DNA of 64,000 nucleotides from Semisulcospira habei (taxonomy: Eukaryota; Mollusca; Gastropoda; Semisulcospiridae), in assembly GCA_036245525.1 (NCBI GenBank), contig BTPG01000004.1, positions 207,668,456-207,732,455 on the forward strand, given 5' to 3'. The first letter of the stretch is position 1; every line of letters starts with the position of its first letter. Positions 11,141-25,175 of this stretch are shown piece by piece. Made by a program: the position numbers and the translations under genes. The notes below the pieces were generated by a model, which worked only from the letters and a program-made list of their open reading frames with translations, searched no databases and had not been told where the DNA came from.

Positions 11141-12754
11141 AATGACCTGCAAGAGAAACTCTCCCACCTGAACACCATTCAATCTGCCATCAGTGCAACC
11201 CTTAGACACTAGCTAAGTCAAACCCAAAGTGTCACCATTGAATGTTGCTGCATCTTTATGTTATGGCCCATTATGTGAAGCGCATTGTTGTGGCGTTCAC
11301 TATGCTGTTGATGTGTTGGATCATGCATATCTGATGCCATGAAAAACAGACTAGATATGGTCAGAATGCCTCCAAAATTGGCATGTACATCAAGTAATAT
11401 CTGATCTTCAGAAATGTTGCATTTGAGAACAGGCACATAAAAGTGTTGTTTTTTTTTTCATATTTTTCCACTACCCACCTCCCTACTTTTTCTGTTTTTC
11501 CAAGTTTACACAAACATGCAATACAGTCAAACTGACTTTTGGTGGACTGGACAACTGAAAAAGGTTACCATGACACTGACATTGATGAAAAATGAGCTTT
11601 CAGACTCAAGGCCATTTCCTTGTGTATCTCAGGGCAGCCAAAAAGACAATGCCCAGGCATCCTCATTGACCCTGTTGTCTGGTGACAAGCAGAAAGAGGC
11701 CTGTAACCAGCTGCCATGCCCTATATGCTGCTGGCAATCTTTTCCACAGGCAAAAGGGGTCATGAAACAGCTGTGCAATTTAAACATTAAGTCTACTGAA
11801 CTAACCCACAGACAAAAGACTACACAAAACAGACAAAACTATGCTATGCGGGACACACCGCATACCCAAACAAGTGTCTGAAGTGCTTATTTAGGAGGGA
11901 GCAGAGAAAAATGGTTATGTACAGTTCATTTTTATATAAAACACACTTGTCAGAGTCTCAAAAGACCTCAACTCATGTTGCAAATGCAGCAGGCATGTGT
12001 GTGCCAAACCTGTGAACAATCCTGTAAAAGCCTGTACTGGTGGCCACCACTGCTGATCCAATAACAATGCACGCAAATGAGCTTTACACAGTGTAAAAGT
12101 GCTTGTGTTTGGCTCAGAATAGACACCAGGGACATCCTTAATGACAATTACAGCAGAATGACACCTCAGATGCGGCCAGTGTAGCTGGATCATGCAAAAT
12201 AACACTTTTGCATGTCACACTATTTTGGCAGCGTATTTCACTCTGAGGTCAGCTGTCTGATGAAATGAACATGATGACACTGTTTCATTGTAGTTTTGAT
12301 CTTAACCTTTGACCTTAAGCCCTTCCCTTCCCCCACTTCCAACCCCCCCACCCCCCCCCCCCCACCCTACCCCACCCCACCCCACAACTTCAATAACTGA
12401 AAGAGTGCATTTTTTTTTAACGCATGTATCAAACTGAACACCCCAACCCCACCCCTTTCAAGGTCAAGGTCAAAGATCAAGGTGGAAGGTCAAACTCATG
12501 GCTACCTGTAAGACAAAAAATAAATGAAAAAACACACTAACCATAGCTCACAGTGCAGGTAAACAGGGTGTTGCGACGCAAAACATGCAAAAACCCCTAT
12601 AAAACTGCAATCGCAGCGATTTTTTGGCAAAATTAAAATTTTTCATGATTTTCTCAGTTTTCCAAATGCAAAAGTCCAAACTCAATGATATGGTTACTAC
12701 ATTAAACCAACTTCTGACCTATGTCACATATGGCATGTGGTGCCCCTGACAGGC
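11141..12754. other. Non-coding stretch
   Basis: No gene supported. Holds a C-rich tract with CCCCACC variants at about 12330-12385 and a 'tttgaccttaag / caaggtcaaggtcaaag' remnant of the tandem-type repeat at about 12300-12495. Confidence 0.35.
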
Positions 12755-12942
12755 CTCGGAACACAGTGCCGTTTCTGTACTGTCCAGTCTCTTAGCCATA
12801 GTCAGTCCCAGGCATCCCCTAATATTTCAATCCCCTAAAAAACACTACCGTCCAGCAGCTGCACATTTGCCATGCACAAAATAACAACAAAAAAAACCCA
12901 GCACATTGACAGTCTCATTTCTTGTCTATGAACCCGATTCCT
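12755..12942 (+). repeat. Dispersed repeat, copy 2, left part
   Basis: Matches 10658-10850 with small differences; continues at 15232 after the LINE. Its last 12 bases are the LINE target duplication. Confidence 0.8.
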
Positions 12943-15226
12943 ATAGACCATATCTGCATTAGCAAGAAATTTAGAAGATCCCTTCAAGATGTTCGAGTGA
13001 GGAGGGGAGCAGATGTCGCCTCAGACCAGCATCTGCTTACCTTAAGAATGAAGCTCAAGCTAAAGAAAAGCTGCATAGAGACAACAAGAAGACAGCGCTA
13101 TAATGTAGACCTCCTGAGAGAAACTGGAGTTAGAGAAGAGTTCAAACTGGTGCTGTCCAACCGGTTTCAAGCGCTACAGGAGCTAGTAAATGAAGAGGAG
13201 GAGGTCACCACAGAGCAGCAGTGGAAGGCAGTTAGAGAGGCGCTGAACTCAACCTGCAAAGACACTGTAGGGTTCAGGAAACACCATCACAAGGACTGGC
13301 TGTCGGCACAGACCTTGAAGAAGATAGAAGTGAGGAAGCAGAAGAAAGCAGTTGTCAACAACAGTCGCACGAGAGCAGCCAAAGTAAGGGCACAGGGGGA
13401 ATACTGGGAAGCCAACCGCGAGGTGAAGAGGAGTATCAGGGCAGACAAGAGGGCCTACACAGACAGCCTGGCAGCAGAGGCAGAAAAAGCAGCAGGCAGC
13501 GGCAACATGAAACAGCTCTACGACATTACCAGAAGATTGTCAGGCAAGTATGGCCATACAGAAAGACCAGTAAAAGACAAAGAAGGCAAGTCTATTGCAG
13601 ACAGAGCAGACCAACTCGACAGATGGGTCGAGTATTTTGAAGAGTTACTGAACAGACCTAGCCCACCCGACCCCCCGGACATCCAGCCGGCAGAGACCGA
13701 CCTACCCATCAGCTGTGACAGACCCAGCCGGGAAGAGATCAGAAGAGCAGTGGCATTTTTGAAGAACGGCAAAGCAGCAGGCCCAGATGGCATCCCAGCG
13801 GAGTCTCTGAAAGCAGACCTAGAGACAACAGTGGAGATGCTGTACCCACTGTTTGGAAAGATCTGGGAAGAGGAGGTGATGCCGGCTGACTGGAAGGAGG
13901 GGTACCTAATCAAGCTTCCCAAGAAAGGCGACCTCAGCAAGTGTTCCAACTACAGAGGAATCACCTTGCTGTCAGTACCAGGAAAGGTCTTCAACAGGAT
14001 CATCCTGGAGAGAATGAAGAGCTCCGTTGACCCCCAGCTGAGAGACCAGCAAGCAGGATTTAGGAAGAACCGATCATGTACAGACCAGATCGCCACTCTC
14101 CACATCATCGTGGAACAGTCTCTGGAGTGGAGCTCCCCACTGTACGTCAACTTTGTGGATTATGAGAAAGCATTTGACAGTGTGGACCGAGAGACTCTGT
14201 GGAAACTCCTACGACACTACGGCGTACCCACAAAGCTCGTCCGCCTGATCAAGAGCAGCTACGATGGCATGACATGTCGCGTGATCCACGAAGGGCAGTT
14301 CACCAGGGAGCTCCAGGTCAGAACTGGTGTCAGGCAGGGGTGTCTGCTGTCTCCGTTCCTCTTCCTACTGGCCATAGACTGGGTCATGAAGATGACCACA
14401 GAGCACAGACGAAGTGGAATACAGTGGACACTGTGGACACAGCTTGACGACCTCGATTTTGCAGACGACTTGGCATTACTGTCCCACACTCATCAACAAA
14501 TGCAGGACAAGACCACGAGGCTTGCTGACACCTCGTCCCAAGTGGGCCTCACCATTCACAAACAGAAAACAAAGACAATGAGGCTGAACGCAACCAGGGA
14601 AGAACCAGTCTTGCTTGCTGGCACCCCGTTGGAGGAGGTGGAGTCCTTCACCTATCTCGGGAGCATCATAGACAAAAAAGGCGGCACTGATGCAGATGTC
14701 AGAGCACGAATCGGTAAAGCCAGAGCAGCCTTTCTCCAGTTGAAAAAAGTGTGGAGTTCCAGAGAGCTGTCACAACACACCAAAGTCCGGATTTTCAACT
14801 CCAATGTAAAAGCAGTTCTCCTATATGGAGCAGAGACTTGGAGATTGACAAAAACCACAGTCAACAGAGTACAGACCTTCATGAACAGTTGCCTTAGAAG
14901 AATTTTAGAAGATCAGCAACGTCAGACTCTGGGAGAGAACAGAGCAGATAACAGCAGAGAATGAAATTGGGCGAAGAAGATGGGGATGGATCGGTCACAG
15001 TCTGAGAAAGCCAGCTTCCAGTATCACTAGGCAGGCATTGTCATGGAACCCCCAGGGAAAGAGGAAAAGAGGTAGGCCGAGAAACTCCTGGCGTAGAGAC
15101 CTCCAAGCAGACATCAAGAGACTGGGAACCACCTGGAGTAGAATCGAAGGAGAAGCACAGGACAGGAGTCGCTGGAGGTCTCTCGTCGACGGCCTATACC
15201 CGGGTAGGGGGGACAGGCGTAAGTAA
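12943..15226 (+). pseudogene. LINE endonuclease end / reverse transcriptase, truncated and frame-shifted
   Basis: The first codons (IDHICISKKFRRSL) are the tail of an AP-like endonuclease. The usual SDH catalytic end reads SDQH here (VASDQHLL), so a catalytic His may be replaced. The reverse transcriptase core follows with KAAGPDGIPAE, YRGITLLSVPGK, FVDYEKAFDSVDR, GVRQGCLLSPFLF and the catalytic FADD box (LDFADDLALL, near 14455-14480). The frame shifts between about 14905 and 14960; the C-terminal end (WNPQGKRKRGRPRNSWRRDL, ending GRGDRRK) continues in another frame to about 15226. The clade was not assigned; RTE-like groups are candidates. Confidence 0.88.
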
Positions 15227-15231
15227 GTAAG
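12943..15231 (+). mobile_element. 5'-truncated APE-type LINE with 12-bp target duplication
   Basis: The duplication AACCCGATTCCT lies at 12931-12942 and 15232-15243, giving both ends cleanly. The element starts inside the end of the endonuclease domain, carries a long reverse transcriptase frame and ends in a short GTAAG-type tandem tail. It is typical of target-primed retrotransposition with incomplete reverse transcription. Confidence 0.92.
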
Positions 15232-15520
15232 AACCCGATTCCTTACCAACCCCACACCCAAGCACAGCTGAAATCAGCGTGCCCCTCAAATCACTATGTC
15301 AACGGCAACTCAACATAGGCCCACAATTGTCCACTTGATAAGCTCAGGATGGTATGAATCAAAGCACCAAACATGTCTCCTCTCATCTAACCAGAAATTT
15401 CAAGCAAATTCCAACATTCAGCCCTACCACAAATTTTCAAACAAGGCAAAACTTATTTTTAAAAACACCGGTCCTCTTACTGCCTCAACTGCCAAATTTT
15501 AATATGTAACATGACCTGTA
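15232..15520 (+). repeat. Dispersed repeat, copy 2, right part
   Basis: Continues from 12942 and matches 10839-11140; lacks a short CAAAGCACCAAA-rich stretch present in copy 1. Confidence 0.8.
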
Positions 15521-15811
15521 ACACTAAAGACCGGAAGCAACCTGTTCGAGCTAAAGCTAATGCCTCATTCAATTTAGAATACACAGTTTGGGGATATCTG
15601 CCACGTAAAGATTTGCGAAATACGGTATTGGAATAGTGACTTTACGATTTTTTTTTTCGGCGGAATTTTTTTCTTCGGCGGATTAACAGCTTCATTTATG
15701 CGGAAATCTGCCAAAAATAGCAAAATTCCACACTCTGATGCATAAAAAGGTCTTACTATCAAGTATAACTGTATCAAGTTTGGGTTTGAAGTTGTGAATA
15801 GTATTTGAGAA
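15521..15811. other. Non-coding, probable repeat remnant
   Basis: AT-rich with GGCGGAATTTTTTTCTTCGG; joins a fragment of the tandem-type repeat at about 15735-15811. Confidence 0.35.
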
Positions 15812-16620
15812 ACAAGAATGGCAAAGCCCTTAAGGCTCAAGTGCAAGAACGATCAAAATACTTAATCTAACCTTTGTCACTTGGACCTTTCTGACAGGTC
15901 ACGTTTTCTCAAAATTTACGCATGTTTCACTTTCGTCAACCTCCATGACCCTTGACTTTTGTGAGTAGTGAACCAAATTAGTATGCATAGAAAGGTCTTA
16001 TCATCAGCTACCTTTCTGCTACATTTAGTTGAAATGTTTGCAAAATTCCTGAAAAAAAAACCCACTAAAATTCTACCAAATAATAGACATTATTTGCTGA
16101 TCTCTTGTGACCCTTGACCTTTCCAAAGGGTCGTCCGATTTAGCATGCATAGGAAGGTCTTACCATCAGCTAGGTATTTTTGTACCAGGTTTGGGATGGA
16201 AGTTGTAAATAGTATTTGAGAAAAAACCTCTGACTTATTTCCTGATCTCTTGTGACCCTTGACCTTTCCCAGGGTCAACCAAATAGTATGCATAGAAAGG
16301 TCTTACCACCAGGTATCTTTGTACCAAGTTTGGGTTTGAAGTTGAGAATAGTACTTGAGAAATCATAAATTTTGTCAAAATATGGTTATGTTGGAGCTAT
16401 TTCCTGATCCCCTGCGACCTTGCGCTTTGAGAGAGGTCATACAAATCAGTATGTTTAGAAAGGTCTTGCCACAAAGTATCCATGGGCCAAGTTTGAAGAC
16501 TGTGGCTTGAATAGTCTCCAAGAAAATGCCAACGTTAAAGTTTACCAAGGACAGCAGACGATGGATGGACGACCACTGGCACAAAACATACTCACTTTTG
16601 CTTCGCACGTGAGCAAAAAC
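15812..16620 (+). repeat. Tandem-type dispersed repeat, block 2
   Basis: Begins ACAAGAATGGCAAAGCCCTT and holds about four degenerate units with 'gacccttgacctttcc' and 'atgcatagaaaggtcttacc' signatures. Ends with CACTTTTGCTTCGCACGTGA, which is the start of block 5 read in reverse. Confidence 0.75.
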
Positions 16621-17119
16621 ACATCTTTAGTCAAAATATGGCCATTTTTGATCTGTACTAGCTGTCCTGCCATTATGCAAGATTTTATGATAGCCTACAT
16701 AAAGAGTTACTTCCTAAAACAAGCGCTCACGTCCATATGTACTCCCAATACATATATCAGGTGGGTTAATATTGCTTCTGCACAAGGCACAAGATTTAAA
16801 TTGACCATGAAAGTTAAAGAGTGGTGCAATATTATGTTTGGTGCCCTTGGCTGCCAAGCAATTTATGGCATCACCGTACACTGAACTATCATGACCACTT
16901 CATATCTTGTTGAAGCTATTCGGGCACCACCTTTGATCTATCATGGTCAATCTGTTTCCTGAACTGCAATGTAGATAGTATTCAGACAGCAACTCTCAGA
17001 TCTGGAGATTTCCACTTTAGGGCTTAACCCCTTCATTGTCAATGGTCGCAGATGGTGTTTCAGAACTCTTTGGTAATTCAACCTCAAAGAGCCCCAATTG
17101 TCCAAGAAACCTGTCTACA
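16621..17119. other. Non-coding; decayed hairpin-element fragments
   Basis: Two ATCATG(A/G)(C/T)C fragments near 16888 and 16938 resemble outer parts of family A/B elements. No gene seen. Confidence 0.35.
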
Positions 17120-17205
17120 AAGATGTACGTGTAATCAAGAGGCATAGATGCTCATGATCCCTTGCAATTGCTGGCGATGATGAGGATCTATGTCTCTTGC
17201 AGCTG
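17120..17205. repeat. Hairpin repeat, family D (decayed)
   Basis: AGAGGCATAGATGCTCATGA ... ATGAGGATCTATGTCTCTTG pairs imperfectly; same family as 54778-54840. Confidence 0.45.
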
Positions 17206-17808
17206 GATTGTGTTCACTAGTTCTCAGCAGTGATGGATTCATTTGTTGTTAGTATATAAAGCCAAAGCCCAACCTCCAACGCTGCGATGTCAGGGTCTGA
17301 AGGGATTTGCACAGGATTAAGGTGGCTCTAACCTGGCCATACACAAATGTATTACAGGCTGCTTTGTAGCCAGGTATAGATCAATAAATCAGTACTGCAT
17401 TGAATAAACCTATTACTTTAGTTCTTTCACTGACGGTTGGTTTGTTGGTTGTACGTTGCTTAACGTCCTGACAGCAACAAGACTTTCTCAGGATGTGCCT
17501 GCACTGCTTGTGAAAAAAACCCTAAACAGAATATTGAATGTATGTCGCCAGCCAGTCTAATACGCTAAATAAACCTAAGACCATTTAGCAACACACATCC
17601 AATATCAAGAGCTACAGGCAGCGCAGACATTAGGGAGAGTTTTAAAAAAGAAAATACAAGTGAATGGACCAAACACATGCCCCAGAATAGAGGGGAAAAC
17701 CCACCCTGTGGGGCTGACCAGGGTGACCCTGGGAACTAAAAAGTAGTTAATCCCACCCAAGTCCCCCCGGGCCGACCCTGGTGGGGGTCTTTCACTGACG
17801 GGGGGGAA
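17206..17808. other. Non-coding; possible dispersed repeat at about 17435-17800
   Basis: Contains GTACGTTGCTTAACGTCCTG and a C/G-rich end (GACCAGGGTGACCCTGGGAA). It reads like an old short retroposon but no tRNA-like head was recognised. Confidence 0.3.
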
Positions 17809-18016
17809 TTATCCCATATCATACTGAGGCTAAAACCTGCAAATTTGTACACTGCCATAATTTTATATGCAAGCTACATTATAGTACTTACAGATAAGGA
17901 TATAAACCAATGGCTTTAGTTCAAGGGTGGTGCCAGAATAGCTTCTGGCACTACCCTTGAACTATTTTAGTCAAACTTATTTCACACACTGGTGTATTCC
18001 AAATTATATTGGTTAA
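17809..18016. mobile_element. Palindromic TTAA element, family A1
   Basis: Ends TTATCCC / GGTTAA with A1 flanks (CATACTGAGGCTAAAA and TTTCACACACTGGTGTATTC). The hairpin core at 17921-17965 has lost the inner part of one arm. Confidence 0.6.
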
Positions 18017-19562
18017 AAGAGAGGGACTACTACTACTAGACTCTGGGCAGCAGCGAAGACAGGACATGGGTAGTGCCACACCAGAAAAACAAAAATATGT
18101 TAATTGGGCTGATGTCAACCTTTGCTGACCTGCACACAACCCGATGGCTGATGATGGCTGTCTGCTTAGAGCTGTGCACAGGCTAAGGACAGCCAATATT
18201 CGCCTGAGGACCATACTCCCTCAAACTGCTATGAGTCATCATGGAAAACAGACTGAGAGAGGTAACCAGAGTTGGGTATAGTACCTGAAAAACTTCACGC
18301 TTACTGACGCACCAAGCTTATCATGTCTGATCCATTTTCAAAGATTTGTGCATAATTCCATACACATGATTCTAATAATAAATAAATAATTTAAATAATT
18401 TGTCTTTGGCTCTGGAGAGGAAAGGGATATCCTCAAATGTTCATTGTGCATTAGGACAGAGCTCTGAGCAATTTCACTGCTCTGCCTGTGTCTGTATTGG
18501 CAGCAGGTGGGAAAGGGAGAGTGGAAGTTATCATCAACGATGTATGGTGTCATTGCAGGGGGCATGTTTATTGACTAATATGGCAGCTAATGACGATGCA
18601 GTTGCGGTCAATCTGAACAATGTGTGTTTGCCCCCTTGTGCATGCAGCCACCAGCACTAGAAACAGTACAATGCACCGGTACTGCTCTACTGATGGCTGT
18701 ATGCACTAGGGGGTGAAGCTGCACGTGTTTCTTCTTGGCTTGGAACTTCCTAGCATAAAAAAGACATGCAAGAGGTAATCAACAGACTTTGATCGATGCA
18801 GAAACTCACCACCATTAATCATAAAGTTATTAAACACCATGCAAATATTGATAAAAGGCAAAAGCATTAATAAAATATACATGCGTGACTGAACTGCAAT
18901 GAACAGATTGAGTGGCTGAGCCTTCAAGCTGTTTGTCTGGAGTCGCATTGCCCCACAACCCACCCATCCCCCTCTAAAAATCCACCAAGCAAAGAAACTG
19001 TATGCACATGAACCCTTTCAAAAGTACACATTTGGTGATAACTTAAACATCAAGGGAGATAATCTGATTTGCTGACTGTTATGCGTGTGCATGTGTGTGA
19101 GAATTCTTCTGAAACTCTCAACTGAATAAGATATTTTAGCAAGATAAGTCCTGACCAAAAAACATGTAGCTGCGTCTAAAAACAAACACCAAAAAACAAC
19201 AAATAAACATTCAAATTAAAGTCTGTTCCTGACACCAAAACTAATGGTCATTTTGGGCTGCTAAGCACCCTGTCAAGACTTACAACACCCATAAAGGGTC
19301 TAGTAATGCCTACGACCTGTAAACTTGTAACTGGTAAACATTCTGCCCTTGTGAGATTTGACTTGGTCCTGACAAAAGCAAACAATGAGGGTGAATGATT
19401 AATGATCTGCCCACATACTCCTGTCACATTAACACCTAGATATAGGGTCACAGGTTCAAGCAGGTTTGCCCACAACACATCAATCTTACTTTTCTTATGC
19501 ACTTTCACTCCTGGAGTGAATCTACCCACCGGCAAGAGGCATAGACCCTCATAAAGTCCCAC
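18017..19562. other. Non-coding stretch
   Basis: No gene supported. Around 18100-18215 a weak family E-like segment; around 19530-19558 a one-armed family D fragment (GCAAGAGGCATAGACCCTCA). Confidence 0.35.
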
Positions 19563-19774
19563 TTAACCCTTATCATTCGGAATACACCAGTGTGTGAAAT
19601 AAGTTTGACTAAAATAGTTCAAGGGTAGTGCCAGAATAGCTTGGTGCCTCTAGGCACTACCCTTGAAATAAAGCCATTGGGCTATATCCTTATCTGTATG
19701 TACTATAATGTATCTTGCATATATATGGCAGTATACAAATTTGAAGCTTTTAGCCTCAGTATGATATGGCTTAA
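19563..19774. mobile_element. Palindromic TTAA element, family A1
   Basis: TTAACCCTTATCATTCGGAA at the left and GATATGGCTTAA at the right. Hairpin core at 19618-19664 with one arm shortened. Confidence 0.65.
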
Positions 19775-22292
19775 TGCTCTGCTTCTAGCAGACCAATTTA
19801 CAGTCATTTTTTTCTCACAAAGAGGGTTACTGCGCAATCTACAGTGTTTCAACTTAGGTTCACCCCCAGCAATACATCTTGATTTTATTTTGGGCACTGC
19901 TCCACTGAAGTGAAGTGTTTATAGCAGTGAATGTCTTTAGCAAACTAAACACAAATAATGTCGTTTATCTTATACACTTGTAGGAGGTACTAAAATAACC
20001 TATAAAAATGCAAGTTCATTTACAGAGCTGCCAGTACTTAAACATATTTTTGTGTATGAAATACACTGAAGACACCTATTCATCCCCCCTCCCTCCCCCC
20101 AAGCCCAACCTACTCCCCTTCTCCCACCCACCCTTGAAAAAAGAATAATGGAAAATATGAAAACTAATGTCATTCTAATGAACAGCACACAGATAAAAAT
20201 TGTGAACTTGCAAGCCTCTTTTTTCCTTCAGATTTGACATGGAAAGGAAACCGAAAGCCTGGTTTGTCCACCATTTCCATTATCTTTCACAATTTTTGTG
20301 TAATTAAAACACCAGCTAACATGCTTACAAATGGAAAACACATCACATTGCATCACATTTTGTCTGAGCGTAATTTTCTTTCTTTTATGACCTCAAAATT
20401 GTATATTGCTGCTATCCACCAACTAGTTGCTGTTAGCACTGTATAAAAATAATCCTTCACTTACTAAAACTAAAATAGAGTAAAGAAATTGCCATTCAAT
20501 ACAGTGAACTATGATAAAGAAATAGCGGTAGCACATGTTGCAAGTTCACATTTTTATGCCTTTCACACCACTCCAAAACCCAAGAAAAAATGAAAACCAC
20601 AGTGCAAATCAAACAAATGTCAAAGCTTATAACAGCAGTAATACCGGTAGCTCAAAAAAGGAAATGAGATATATTGCATTTTCTCATTCAGCCTGCACCA
20701 AAGTGCAATGTGGACATTATTTGATTAAAAGCTAAACTTTTAAGCAGTATACATATACATGTACTGTCCCATTTGTAGGCAAATTAGACAATTTAATATT
20801 ACTAACCACAGTATACTCAAAGTGAAAATTAAGTGACAGTACTGCCTAAATTAAAAAAGAACAAAATGTGATGCAAGTAAAAAACATATATCCCAAAATA
20901 CAAGCTGAAAACGCTGGTGTACAAATAGTGATTTCAAACCAGTCTTTCAAGCAGGTGACTGAATGGGTGTGTTGTAAAGTTCTCAAACAGAAATCTATGT
21001 AGCGAATAGCCCACTACAAACTTGTACAGCATATGAATTACTCACCCTAATACAAACTTGAAAATACAGGTACTCCTTCTCAGCAAAAACCCAGCTAGTC
21101 TATACTGTTTCATTTTTTTTTCTTCTCACTTTGTTGAAGAGTTTTGTAAGTGTAGTCTTTTATCATGTCCAATCTGATCTATGTATGCAAAAGTACTTTT
21201 CTTCCAATGAATGACATCACTCTCTCTCTCTCTATTTTGCTTGCAAACACAGACACATACAACATCTGATTCTGATATACATGTATTACATGTTCACCTG
21301 AAGTACAAATGTCCCCGATTCATCAGCTGGTAAAATGTTATTAACCCCAGGGGGTAACTTTTGCCTAAATCCTGTGCTCAAAACACTATTGTAAATTTGC
21401 AGTAATGAGGGGGTAAGACAATTTTATGAAGTTTGTCAACTGTTTAAACTGAAGAAATCTGATTTCATAAACTCAAGAGCAGTCTATTCTGGCTCACAAC
21501 GTTCCAGCCAATAACGAATTAAGGACAATAAATTAGTTTTCTTTCTCTTTGCTGGAATTCCTGCTAGGCTCTCATAGTCCTGCAACCAAGAAATACACCA
21601 TGCATGGTAAGCATTCAGTGTTTGTACAGCAACCATCAAATAATCTTTGACTTGCTACAATGTTTACAGGGGTCTGTTGGTAACATTGACTTGTAGCATT
21701 CAAGCCCAAAGAGCGGACACACCAATACAAAAGACCCCCTGACATGAATAAGATGTGCTGATCACCACCAATCTACAAGAAGCACACATCTTCATGAGCC
21801 TTTACATGTGCAGGGACTCATAAAGATCTGTACCTTGCGCAGACTACATTTATATAACTATTCCTTCAAGGGGACTGGTTCATAGGCATTTCTAAGAAGT
21901 GAAGGGTACCTGATATTCATACAGTGTGCAGTGGGGAACCTGGCAGAACTCCAAAACCAACAGACCCGATTTGAGTTAATCCTCTGACTAACAGTATTGC
22001 TTGCCAACGTGGTCCTTTCAAGAATCACCCTTGTAAAAAATACTGTACAGTGACAGCAGCATTACCAATGAAAAGAAAAAAAGCCGACAGCTCCTAATTT
22101 ACCCATGGGAGATTTACACACCTGCCACCAGCCTGCGACCTGTGGCCATAAAATGACAACCCCTCAGAAGGCAGGCCGATATAAGTTTTTTTAACATTTT
22201 TTATTGAGGGGCCAGATAACAGCTCCCTAATATACACTAGCAGACACAAGGACGTTCTGCCACCCTGGTGAAAGGTATCAAATGGAACCAGG
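19775..22292. other. Non-coding stretch
   Basis: No gene supported on either strand. One decayed family D hairpin at about 21775-21838 (CACACATCTTCATGAGCC ... GACTCATAAAGATCTG) and a short (CT)n run near 21222. Confidence 0.35.
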
Positions 22293-22380
22293 GGTCAGTT
22301 GCATGAGTGAGCTTAGTCCTGCATAGCGGAGCACCTTACTAGTTGCTTGGGCAGGACTAAGCTCACTCATGCAACTGGCC
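22293..22380. repeat. Hairpin with 27-bp arms
   Basis: CAGTTGCATGAGTGAGCTTA at 22296 pairs with its complement ending at 22377; the loop is about 28 bp. Not seen elsewhere in the window. Confidence 0.6.
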
Positions 22381-22714
22381 ACTGGTGCTCAACTGGTTCT
22401 CCAACGGCAGTTAGCCCAAACATGGTTTGCAGGGGCCAACAATAAGGTTGTATTAAAATAAAGAAAGAAAGAAAATGTTGGGTCAATGAACTGTTGCTTA
22501 ATGACTAATTAACATGTCTGAAATGTGAAGTACAACCAGACAGAAAGTGTCACACATACATTCTCCATGCAGTTCAGCTTGCAAAGCAGCACCAGATTCA
22601 AACCAACTGTTGAGATGAATACATTTAAGACAAAACAGCTGAGACAGTCATACTCTATTACTTTAGTTACAGCAATAAACAGCACATACACATAACAAAA
22701 ATGACAAAGCTCTT
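22381..22714. other. Non-coding, nothing recognised
   Basis: AT-rich; a short (GAAA)n-like run near 22460. Confidence 0.35.
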
Positions 22715-23300
22715 ATGGCGCACGTGTATCACTGATCCAAACTTGGATAAAAACAAAATTGGCAATTTTCACAAACTTGTCAACCTCTTGTGACCTTTCG
22801 CCTTTAAGATGGTTCATCCAAGTCAGCATGCTTAGAAATTAAGGTATCTGTACCAAGTTTGGGTTTGAAGTTAAAATAGTATTGAGAACAAAAATTGTTG
22901 GTGAAAGCATGGCTTTAAAAAAAAAATAATAATAATAATTTCTGGACGTCTTGTGACACTTGATCTTTCCAGTAGTCAGCCAGATCAGTATGCATAGAAA
23001 GGTCTACCATCAAAATGTGGGTTTGAAGTTGAAAATAGTATTTGAGAAAATACCATTCCTGTGAAAATACTATCTCTTTAAACATATTACTGGACCTCTT
23101 GTGACCCTTGACCTTTGCAAGGGGTTATCCAAATTAGTATGCACAGAAAGCTCTTAAGGTCTCTGTACAAAGTATGGACTATGGGTTTGAAGTTGAAAAT
23201 AGTATTTGAGAAAATACAATTTATGGGCCAAGCTTGAAGATTGTAGCATGAATAGCCTCTGAGAAAATGCCAACCAACATAGATTCACTTTTGACATCCA
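22715..23300 (+). repeat. Tandem-type dispersed repeat, block 3
   Basis: About three degenerate units (GACCCTTGACCTTTGCAAGG near 23103; AGTATGCACAGAAAG) ending CATCCATGTGAGCCAAAAA, the terminal signature of the family. Confidence 0.7.
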
Positions 23301-23406
23301 TGTGAGCCAAAAAGAAAACAGTAATAGTGCAAGTTGCTTTTGTGTAACTGGAAAAAAACATCCAAAGTGGACAAACAAAATTGACAGATCGTCTGTTTCA
23401 ATTGAA

Positions 23407-24214
<808 letters not shown>

Positions 24215-25175
24215 CTAAGTCGGAGAGGCCATTAAATAAAAGGAAGCCTCGGCAAAAATGACAAAGTCCAAAATGCCCTTTATAAAAGAAAGTCTATAAA
24301 AGTAGCTAAGTCAGAGAGGCCTTTGTTAAAAGAAGACCTGTACAAAAATGACTAAGTCCAAAGCGCCCCTTTGTAAAAGGGAAGCCTTGGAAAACGACAG
24401 AGTCCGAGGCGCCTGTTACAAAAGAAGAGCCCTGAAAATAACAGAGTCCAAAACGCCCTTTGTAAAGGGAAGCCTCGGAAAAACGACTGAGTCCGAGCCG
24501 CCCGCTATAAAGGATAACTATCTAAGAAAATGGCAGAGTCCGAAGACTCCAAAAAAAATGGCTAAGTCCGAAGCGCCCCTTGTAAAGGGAAACTAACTAT
24601 CTAGAAAAATGCCAGAGTCCGAAGGGTCCTTCAAAAGGATATCTATCTAAGAAAATGTTAGAGTCCAAAAGATCCTTTGATAAAGGGAAGCCTCGGAAAA
24701 GCGACAAAGTCCGAGACGCCCGTTATAAAGGAAGACTCCAGAAAAATGGCAGAGTCCAAAGACTCCAAAAAAATGGCTAAGTCTAAAACGTCCTTTGATA
24801 TTGGGAAGCCTCGGAAAAACGACAAAGTCCGAGACGCCCGTTATCAAGGAAGACTAAAAAAAAATGGCAGAGTCCGAAGACTCCAAAAAAATGGCTAAGT
24901 CTAAAACGTCCTTTGATATTGGGGAGCCTCGGAAAAACGACAAAAGTCCGAGACGCCCGTTAACACGGAAGACTACCAAAAAAATGGCAAAGTCTGAAGC
25001 GCCCTTTGTAAAGGGAAACCTCGGAAAAATGGCAAAGTCCGAAGCGCCCGTTACAAAGCAGAGCCGCCAGAAAAATGGCAAAGTCCCAAGACTCCAACAA
25101 AACGACAGAGTCCGGGATTCCCGTTCAAAGGAGGGCTCAGAAAAATTACAGAGTCCAAAATGCTGGTTTGTAGAG
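24215..25175 (+). repeat. Minisatellite with composite units
   Basis: Repeats of about 55-60 bp built on AAAATGGCTAAGTCCGAAGC and CGACAAAGTCCGAGACGCCC motifs; from about 24696 to 24960 they form near-identical higher-order units of about 118 bp. Open frames through it give Lys/Ser-rich repeats (MAKSE, KNDKVRDA) but no frame is kept over the whole array, so coding is not supported. Confidence 0.75.
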
